Assembly (NCBI GenBank): GCA_037157565.1
Contig: JAZHRO010000012.1
Span: 4,862,501-4,926,500 of the forward strand
From: Thalassia testudinum
Taxonomy: Eukaryota > Streptophyta > Magnoliopsida > Alismatales > Hydrocharitaceae
Length of the DNA: 64,000 nucleotides
Reading direction: 5' to 3'
A program made the translations under genes and the position numbers. Each line of letters opens with the position of its first letter. The first letter of the stretch is position 1. Under the pieces are notes generated by a model. It saw only the letters and a program-made list of their open reading frames with translations. It was not told where the DNA came from and made no database searches. This document shows, in pieces, positions 56,560 to 64,000 of the stretch.

Positions 56560-58064
56560 TGATAAACACACATGTACTCATGATAAAATGCCTACTTATG
56601 ACAGTTCCTAAGATTAGCATTGCATTCCAAAATATAAATATTGCATAACATTAATCGTATTGCATTTAGTGTGATCTGTATAAATTGTATAGTAATTCAT
56701 GCATTATTGTGGCCAGGAAGTAGGGTGAGACATTTTGAAGCTTCAAATGCAAAATCTGACCATATGGATGAATCCAGAACAACGATCGTAGTCCGACAAC
56801 GTGGAAATCATCTCGATCCGAGCACTGTGGCATCCTCTGCAAGCAAGGAAAGGTGGACGGTCCAAATAGTGCCACGTGGCACCATCCAGAATGCCCAAGG
56901 TCTCCCGACGTCCCTCCAAAGGCCTTCCAACATGCGATCCTAGCCATTGGATGAATATCCAATGGCTGAGAAGCCTCCTCCACTGCACACCCACAGCAAC
57001 TCTTCTCGACTCATGCGTTAGCGTGACGCATTGGTTGAGGCATCCACTCCCAAAGGAGGGGCGTGGGTTCGAAACCCGCAAAGCCCCACCAATCCCTTAA
57101 TTGGCAGTAATGCATGCACGGCCAGCGCAACACACCGTGCCAGTGCATGCGCAAGACATTCGCACGTGAATCACCCGCCAGCGCAGCGCACGACGCAACG
57201 GACAACCAGCGTGCACGTGCATGACAAGGCAGCGCATAGCATGCGCTAGAAGTGCCGCGCAAATCTTCAACGATAGCTAGGGCAGATCTTTAGCGATGAT
57301 TGCAGATGTCACTAATTGTCCACGCATGGAAAAGCTTCTTCTCCACCACTATATAAACCCACCTACACCTCCCCATTTGCCTTCATCTCTACCTATGCTA
57401 TCCCACCTACTCCAAAGCTCCAAGAAGATTATCAATCTCCCAAGAGCTCTATTCCCAAGATCCAAAGGCTACCTATTAGTGTAGAGTCCTATCCCTCCAC
57501 CAAATATGCAACCATCCTCTCACCACCTTCATAGGGAGCCCTAGAGTCGACCCCTCACCTCCATTTAGGTAGACGATCACCGCCACCTCCTCATCCCCAT
57601 TCCTAGCTTGGTGAACCTTTCCTCTACCTGGGTTCGTCCTGCACCTCATCCCCGATGTCCAGCATCTCTCCTCCTCCATCCAAGCTGCCGCCAAGTGCCA
57701 TCGTCTCACCAAACATCCTCTTTGGGAGATTTCCTCTAACTCTCATTACTTTTAGTTTGTGTAGTTTATTGTTATTGTAATAAACATTATTTTGCTTCAA
57801 GCAATCAAATTGTGGTTCATCTCTATATTCTTTTTATTGCAAGTTGTTTTACCATTCTCCTAAATACCAAAAAAAAACAAAACCTAAAAACACCAAAAAG
57901 AAACAAATTGAAATGCGGATTTCAAGAAACAAACATCGCCTCCCCGTGTTTGACCCGGGACTCCCTTTCGAGTTTTGGTAAATTTTATTTGATAGCGAGT
58001 TTTGCAACTACAACGACGAGGCTTCTCAAAACCCTAACTTTTCCTCGCGAAAACACGTTGATCA
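56560..58064 (+). mobile_element. solo LTR between protease and RT of gypsy-X
   Basis: TGATAAACACAC ... cacgttgatca with a perfect target repeat ctacc (56555-56559, 58065-58069). TATA box TATATAAA at 57350-57357. It carries the family U3 block, the fold-back ccattggatgaatatccaatgg class (56942-56963) and the best preserved tRNA-like cassette (57021-57080). No interior. Removing it and one repeat restores the reading frame of gypsy-X pol. Confidence 0.93.
57021..57080 (+). repeat. tRNA-like cassette in solo LTR (best preserved)
   Basis: A-box-like gcattggttgaggc, a paired arm ctcc/ggag, and a complete T arm gtgggttcgaaacccgc with a perfect B box (GGTTCGAAACC). Acceptor pairing is poor. Equivalent segments lie in three other LTRs of the window. 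Confidence 0.65.
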
Positions 58065-58069
58065 CTACC

Positions 58070-59010
58070 GGACGTGGGGTCATCGATCACAATTCCCTCG
58101 ATTCAGAAAGCTCCCAACTTGGAGCTTAAACCACTTCTAGAGACCCTCAAATATGTTTTCCTTGGGCCCAATGATACACCCCTTGTCATCATCTCAACTG
58201 CTCTATCTGAGACATAGGAGGGAGCATTTATTAAATGCCTAAAATAGCATAAGGAAGCCATTGCTTGGACTATAGTTGACATCAAAGGGGTTGACTCGAC
58301 TCTCTGCATGCATCACATTTACACGGATGACTCTGTGAAACCCTTCCAAGATATGCAAAGACAATTAAACCCCAACATGTGGGAAGTGGTGAAGAAGGAA
58401 ATTTTAAAATGGTTGGATGCAGGGATAATCTACCCCATTTCTGATAGTAAATGGGTCAGTCTGATTCACATGGTACCCAAAAAGGCAGGATTCACGGTAG
58501 AGACCAATGAAAAAGGGGACCACGTCACCACCCGGCCCACAATAGGATGGAGGGTATCCATAGACTACCGCCACCTTAACACCGCAACCCAGAAAGACCA
58601 CTTCCCTCTGCCATTTATTGATCAAATACTTGAGAGATTGGTGGGGAATAAATACTTTTGTTTTCTCGATGGATATTCTGGGTACAATCAGATTGCCATC
58701 TTTCCAGACGACCAAGAGCGCACTACTTTCACGAGTCCTTATTGCACATTTGCCTTCCGTCGGATGCCATTTGGACTATGTATTAATGCTCTAGGAACAT
58801 TTCAGTGATGTATGATGTCCATCTTTTCGAACATGATTGATGAGTTTGTTGAGGTTTATATGGATGACTTTTCCATATACAACTTGTCGTTTGACCACTG
58901 TTTCTCGCATTTAGCAAAGTTCCCACTCACTGCGAAGAGACAAGATTGGTGCTCAACTGGGAGAAAAGCCATTTTATGGTTCAGTAGTGCATTGTTCTTG
59001 GGCATGTAGT
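58070..59010 (+). pseudogene. gypsy-X reverse transcriptase
   Basis: NLELKPLLETLKYVFLGPND leads into the RT: MWEVVKKEILKWLDAGIIYP, VSIDYRHLNTATQKDHFPLP, YFCFLDGYSGYNQI, FRRMPFGLC, then a TGA (58806-58808, from CGA before CMMS) and an intact YMDDF (58857-58871). Two stops near 58218 and 58247 and a frameshift after 58900 break it. The motif set is that of Ty3/gypsy RT (YMDDF, not the copia YVDD). Confidence 0.92.
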
Positions 59011-59708
59011 GTCTGAGCAAGGTTTAGAAGTGGATAAGGCCAAGGTTGAGTCCATTTCAAAGCTTCCACCGCCTACCAATGTCAAGCAGATCCCATCATT
59101 CCTAGGCCATGCTAGCTTTTATAAGTGCTTCATTAAAGACTTTTAGCAAGATTTCTAGGCCACTTTGTGACCTACTAAAGGAGGATACTGCCTTCATTTT
59201 TTATGCAAAGTGTGCTGAGGCCTTCCAAGTCTTGAAGGAGGCCCTCAAAACCGCACCTATCCTACAAGCACCTGATTGGACCCTCCCTTTTGAGTTGATG
59301 TGCGATGCCTCGAATTTTGTTATGGAAGTGATCCTTGGTCAGAGGGTTGATAAGAAGCCTCATGAGTTGTACTCTGCTAGCAAGACCCTTATTGATCCAC
59401 AGCGAAACTACCCTGTGATAGAAAAAGAACTCCTTACGGTACTATTTGCTTTGGAGAAGTTTAGGTATTATCTTCCGAGATCCAAGGTTGTGGTGTATAC
59501 TGATCATTCAACCTTGAAGCATTTGCTCACTAAGAAGGACACCAAACCTAGGCTGATTCGATGGATTTTGTTACTACAGGAGTTCAACCTTGATATCCAT
59601 GACAAGAAAGGGGTCGAAAATGTAGTCGCAGATCATTTATCTAGGATCCCAGTTAAGGCTTCAACCCCGTCAGGAGACATTCATGACACCTTTCCTGATG
59701 AAATGTGA
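59011..59708 (+). pseudogene. gypsy-X RNase H
   Basis: A plus-strand open frame of 199 codons (59109-59708) with [33 protein letters not shown] (catalytic Asp of the CDAS motif), [36 protein letters not shown] and VADHLSRI. The preceding connection ([18 protein letters not shown]) is in a shifted frame. RNase H removes the RNA strand during reverse transcription. Confidence 0.9.
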
Positions 59709-61006
59709 TGGTAGTATAGCCAACAACACCTTGGTATGCTTATGTCATCAACTACTTGGTCACTGGCGAAACCCCCAGTACATTTAATAAGTAGAAGCAA
59801 GATAGATTTCTTGCTGACACTAAGTATTATCACTAGGAGGACCCTGAGCTCTTTAGAATAGGCCGCAACTAAGTCTTACGTAGGTATGTTCCAGAGGAGG
59901 AACAACATAGTGTCTTGAATTTTTGTCACACACTACACCATGGAGGACACTTTAGTATGAAGAAAACCACATATAAGGTTCTCCAGTCTGGTTTCTGGTG
60001 GCCTTCACTTTTCAAAGACACACATACTTGTGTAGGGGCATGTCTTCATTGTCAACAGATTGGAACGATCGGGAAGCGGGATGAGATGCCCCAGCAGCCT
60101 ATTCTTCCGATCGAGATATTCAACGTTTGGGGCATAGATTTCATGGGCCCCTTCCCATCGTCTCACGGCTATGAAGATATCCTCGTAGCAATTGATTATG
60201 TGTCCAAGTGGATAGAGGTTATTCCGACTAGGACCAACGATCACTCTTTGGTCCTAACTTTCGTTAAGGCCAATATCATTTCCCGATTTGGCTGCCCGAG
60301 GATGATCATTAGTGATGGGGGACCTCATTTCAAGAATGCACACTTCACCTGTCTACTCAAAAGTCTTGGTGTCACCCACAAGGTGGCCACCCCGTATCAC
60401 CTGCAAATGCATGGACAGGTTGAAGTGTCCAATAGGGAGATCAAACGAATTCTGGAGAAAACCATAAGACCCGACAGGAAAGATTGGTCAAAGAAACTTG
60501 ATGATGCACTATGAGCTTACAGAACTGCTTATAAGACTCTCTTGGGTATGTCTCCTTTCCGTATAGTGTATGGCAAAGCATGCCATTTGCCTATTGAGAT
60601 TGAGCATAGGGCTTATTGGGCTATTAAGAATGTCAGCATGGATCTTGAGAATGCAGGCAAAGCGTGCTTATTAGAACTTACTGAGCTTGAAGAATTAAGG
60701 AATGAGGCTTATGAGACTGCTCAAGCTTATAAAGAGTGCACTAAGGTCTTTCACGATAAACACATCCTCTGTAAAACCTTTGAGCCCAACCAACGAGTCT
60801 GGCTGTTTAATTCTAGACTCAAGCTATTCCCTAGGAAACTTAAGTCCAGTTGGGATGGGCCATACACTATCACGCAAGTGTTCCCGCATGGAGCAGTTGA
60901 GATACAACATCCCTCCTCTGGGGAGACCTTCAAGGTAAATGACCAACGTTTGAAACTGTATGTCAATCTTTTTGATGGCCAGGTATTGGACACCTACGGG
61001 CTGTAG
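59709..61006 (+). pseudogene. gypsy-X integrase
   Basis: After a linker with several stops (59709-59914) comes the zinc-binding HHCC part (HHGGHFS ... CLHCQQ) and the core with GIDFMGPFP, IISDGGPHF and EVSNREI, that is the D,D,E residues. A TGA at 60512-60514 replaces the Trp of the usual LWAYRTAYKT. The C-terminal part (60542-61006) has YGKACHLPIEIEHRAYWA, VWLFNSRLKLFPRKLKS and GPYTITQVFPHGAVEI, and no chromodomain, which fits Athila/Tat rather than chromoviruses. Stop after DTYGL. Confidence 0.92.
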
Positions 61007-61063
61007 GAGCCTTAACTCCAAGCACTCTACCTCAGGTAATATCTTTCCTTGCTTTTGCTTTCC

Positions 61064-61100
61064 AATGAGGACATTGTCCGATCTAGGCATGGGCGGGTAT
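61064..61100 (+). other. post-pol conserved block of gypsy-X
   Basis: caatgaggacattgtcc, then ctaggcatgggcgggtat. It resembles a polypurine tract and has a counterpart in gypsy-A (15728-15752), but here it is followed by a solo LTR with its own target repeat (ggtat), so it is not the end of gypsy-X. Confidence 0.65.
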
Positions 61101-62566
61101 TGATAACTCTACATTTTGTGGCGATAATTTTGTCAATCAGGGTTTATCTTAAGGGTAATATGCACAAATAACATACCATAAATGGGAATAGGAGCATTAC
61201 ATGCATCGCACACTAAGATTGCTTATAAATCAATGTTAATGTCTATTTGTACAAGCTCATGTTAAAACAAGCCTCAGATGAATAATCGGACCGCACGGAT
61301 GGATTCAGAATGACGAACGGAGTCCAACGGACTCAAAATCGACCAAATCCGACATCCAGAGCTCCCACAACTGGCACAAGAAGTTCTAACCGTTGATCTG
61401 ATGATCAACGGCCACAAAGCTGCCACCTGGCACCATCGCCATGCCCCTCGCCACAGCGCAGCACTACTTCACCACATTTAGCAGCCCTCAACCATCCGAT
61501 CGAAGATCGAACGGCTGAGAGCACACGATCCTTGCCCGCACAACAGCAGTGCCCGCGCACCTTCGCAGCTTCAGCGTCAAATCCTGACCGTTGGATTTCC
61601 ATCCAACATTCGACACGCGCTCGCACCCGCCTCCTCTCCGCGACCATCCGAAGTCACAGTGCAGCGGTCTGCGCTTCACCCTCGTGCTTAGAGGAGAGGG
61701 TTCGAACCTCCCACTACGCCTCAATCCGAGCAATCGTGAGGCATGCGCGATTATAGCCCTCGATCTACAATCGAACGGCTCAGAGGTAGACTACGTGGCA
61801 CGTTCCCAGGCATCTAATGCATATGCACGTGATCACGCATATGCACAGGCTGAGAGCGCACGATCCGCACCAGCGCTCCGCGTGCAATCTCAACCGTCTA
61901 ATCATTGATCAGACGACCCGCAAGGCATGCACGTGGATCACGCGAGAGGAAGCACAGGCGTGCGTGGAAGACCAGCAGGCAGGGGCCTTCACCGACTTAA
62001 TTTAGAAACCCCTTCCTCTTATATAAGCTCCCTCTAATTACCCATGTAAAGGCATTGAATACACTTGCACATCTTCTACCCCCTTCCTAGCTTCCCTTAG
62101 CACACTTTGTACTCGCCGGAGTCGATGAGCCGCCGACGGAGCTTTCCTCCACCGCTGTGGCCACCTCGCCTTCTCCTCTCTCTCTCTCCCTTTACCCTAG
62201 CTTTACTTTACTTTTGTTTAAGCATTTAGCTATTGTTGTATTTGTAAAACTCAAGTTGCATGCTAAATGATGTTGTTTCTTATATAGCTATTGTCTCTCT
62301 CTCTTTACCTGATTTTTCTTATCCTGATGAATGCCATGATTTAAAGACTCTAACCCTACTCTCTCTCTCTTACTCTCCTTTCTCTCCCGCATTTTCTCGC
62401 ACGCAAGCAAAACCCACCATTTTCGTGACAACTAAGTGACAGAAAAATCCGATTTCATGCCTCCTTGTGTTCGACACTCGGACTCACATCCATTTCTACA
62501 TTTAAAACCGACATTGCAAACACACGCTATAACGACATTCTTAAACAACCGCGTCCTAACACGTCA
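61101..62566 (+). mobile_element. solo LTR just downstream of gypsy-X pol
   Basis: TGATAACTCTAC ... ctaacacgtca, with a perfect target repeat ggtat (61096-61100, 62567-62571). TATA box TATATAAG at 62020-62027. Family U3 block ggaccgcacggatgg (61288), several hairpins of the type accgttgatctgatgatcaacgg (61390) and a tRNA-like cassette (61656-61716). At first sight it resembles the 3' LTR of gypsy-X, but the repeat proves an independent insertion. Confidence 0.92.
61656..61716 (+). repeat. tRNA-like cassette in the 61101 solo LTR
   Basis: D-arm-like tgcagcggtctgcg, then gagggttcgaacctccc with a perfect B box (GGTTCGAACCT). Same position relative to the TATA box as in the other LTRs. Confidence 0.55.
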
Positions 62567-62994
62567 GGTATAACTTGAGGTTGTGCATAGCATTTATCCA
62601 TATGTTTGCATGCATGTAGTTAGGGCTTTTATTGCATTATCAAAAAATATATAGAGAGAGAGATGAAAGGGGGACAAGAGAAGGAAAGAGATGAAATCCT
62701 TGCGAGCTGAAGTGCAAAATTATTACAGACAAAGGAAAAATCATGTTAGTCCCAGCATTTGATTATGGAAGAGTTACCTAAGTTCTGAGCTGTATCGGAT
62801 GATGATTTAAGCCCTAAAGTGCTAAAGAGAAAGAGATAAGTAAGGGATACCGACTTTAGGCCTCCTAGGTCTGTTTTAGGGCATAAACACTCATGTATTT
62901 GTTAAGATCTAGACTATTCCTCAAGAGTTTGAGGGAGTTGTGAGGATGGTGTATTAAGTCTAAGGCTTAGGGTGTATTCGACCTTGTTGCCTAC
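62567..62994 (+). other. gypsy-X 3' interior, no ORF
   Basis: Region after pol, where Athila-like elements may have an envelope-like gene. It contains a (GA)n tract near 62651-62665 and no open frame. It ends at the reverse LTR at 62995. Confidence 0.55.
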
Positions 62995-64000
62995 TGTTGA
63001 AGCGGAAAATATTGTCGTAAATGGAGTTTGAGTTTTGAAAACCCGTCGTTGTAGTACGATTTACGTGAAAAACTATCAACAAATAAATTTAACCGAAACT
63101 CGAAAGGAATTCCAAGTTGAACACAGGGAGGTGGACGTTTGATTAAAAATCGTGTTTGTTTATTATCACGAAGCAAATTAATTGGTCGAATTGAATCTAA
63201 ACTAGCTATCTACTTAAATAATAATGAAGAGAAGAGAGAGATTATTACAAATAAAGATAAAATAGAGATAGAATACACTTGGATTTTATAAGTGATGTTC
63301 GTTACAACTAATCATTACAACTACTTGTTACACTGGAAAGCAGGAAATCTATGTCAGAAAGTAGTAAATCTACTCTAGAAAGCAGTAAAGAGAAAGTGGA
63401 GAGAAGTTATCCTCCTCGACGGCTACTTGGAGGACGAGCCGCAACAACGGAGCACCCAGACGAAGGTGGTGAGATGCGGGATGAAGCAGAACGACAACGA
63501 ATGATGGAGAATGGGGCAAGGCAATGTCGCAGCGGGAACTACTTCCCGAATAGCGATGAGAGGACCACCGCAGAATGCTCCACGAACGGAATGAGAATGT
63601 GGAAAAATTATATTTTTAACTCTAGAGGAGCATCCCGAGTTTGGGACAAGCTCTTAGAGCTTTGGAGTGGGTGAGAGAAGAGAGGAAGGGACAAGAAATT
63701 CAAGTGGTAGGGGTCTCCTTTTATAGTTGTAGAGATTGAGGTCAATTTGGTCATTTCATGCTTAAAAATATTAACTCAGGGTCTTTAGCGACGAATTTAA
63801 ACGTCACTAAAGCCCTTGAGCGTGGGTGTAGGTCGTGCACATGCCGCACCTCCTCTTCTCCCTGTGCACAAAATGCCTTATACATGTTCGTGCAATATCA
63901 ACCGTCCGATCATGAGATCGAACGGCTTAAAATGCTCCATCGCTTGCCATCTCATCGCGTGCCTGCACGTGTGATGGCGCATGCAGAACTGCATCCAATC
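62995..64000 (-). mobile_element. reverse gypsy LTR, runs off the window
   Basis: On the minus strand it ends cgcttcaaca at 62995. U5-type sequence (gtacgatttacgtg..., aacacagggaggtgg on the plus strand), a TATA box (TATAAAAGG, minus strand, 63725-63717), a TTTAGCGACG fold-back (63783-63811) and a hairpin accgtccgatcatgagatcg class (63901) mark it as a member of the same LTR family. There is no primer site on its left, so it is a solo LTR or the 3' LTR of a minus-strand element to the right. Left target candidate cctac (62990-62994). Confidence 0.8.

Larger units (their letters stand above)
44895..64000 (+). mobile_element. gypsy-X: Athila-like autonomous-type element, extends beyond window
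   Basis: 5' LTR 44895-48485 (with a solo LTR inside), primer site 48492, gag 49874 onwards (split by element D), protease, RT, RNase H and integrase to 61006, then a 3' interior from 62567. Solo LTRs are inserted at 56560 and 61101 and a reverse LTR at 62995. The polypurine tract and 3' LTR must lie past 64000. Left target pentamer acgac (44890-44894) inside gypsy-B gag. All stops examined are of the transition type. Confidence 0.88.

Noticed and set aside
57021..57080. True tRNA gene
   Set aside because: The B box and T arm are good, but there is no paired acceptor stem and the segment is repeated in sister LTRs; called a tRNA-like cassette instead.
61101..62566. Candidate 3' LTR of gypsy-X
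   Set aside because: It has its own perfect target repeat (ggtat) and does not match the gypsy-X 5' LTR, so it is an independent solo LTR.

Overview
This window is plant nuclear DNA dominated by nested LTR retrotransposons; I see no intact host protein-coding gene. The evidence is Sirevirus-like Ty1/copia elements (tRNA-Met-type primer site, long gag with UBN2-like domain, coiled coil and zinc knuckle), Athila/Tat-like Ty3/gypsy elements with a tRNA-Asp primer site, an Au-type plant SINE, CACTA-like and PIF/Harbinger-like relics, and a nuclear tRNA gene. A large-genome angiosperm is likely; I cannot name the lineage.

Layout. 1-1220 is the 3' part of a gypsy LTR that has inserted into the left LTR of a minus-strand Sirevirus-like element, copia-1 (1221-10056). 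Copia-1 carries gag, pol and a third, envelope-like ORF that appears to have its own TATA promoter and a leader intron. 10057-10242 is an older copia RNase H scrap. 10773-18832 is gypsy-A, complete with two about 1.85 kb LTRs but with no pol: a non-autonomous element with a decayed Tyr/Pro-rich ORF, inserted in a CACTA-like relic. 18999-33121 is the least repetitive part: a 5'-truncated poly(A)-binding-protein retropseudogene, several decayed exon-like blocks, a two-exon start of a secreted-protein gene, a tRNA with a Gly-type body but a UUC anticodon, an Au-like SINE, CACTA-like and Harbinger-like relics and an old Sirevirus LTR.

From 33122 to the end is one nest. Gypsy-B (33122-44894, cut off) holds copia-2 (37570-44501, target repeat CAAGG) inside its gag, and further on in gag it is interrupted by gypsy-X (44895 to beyond 64000). 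Gypsy-X is the autonomous-type Athila-like element (gag, protease, RT, RNase H, integrase, all with stops). It contains a reverse solo LTR in its 5' LTR (46153-47996, target repeat CCCTC), a one-LTR element D in gag (49994-54359, GTACC), a solo LTR between protease and RT (56560-58064, CTACC), a solo LTR just after pol (61101-62566, GGTAT), and a reverse LTR at 62995 that runs off the end.

The genes do not form a working host pathway: they are parts of retrotransposon polyproteins in different stages of decay. Most stops are explained by C-to-T or G-to-A changes, as expected from deamination of methylated cytosine. Insertion order can be read from the nesting and is supported by the loss of CpGs in the primer binding sites: D is perfect, B and X are worn.
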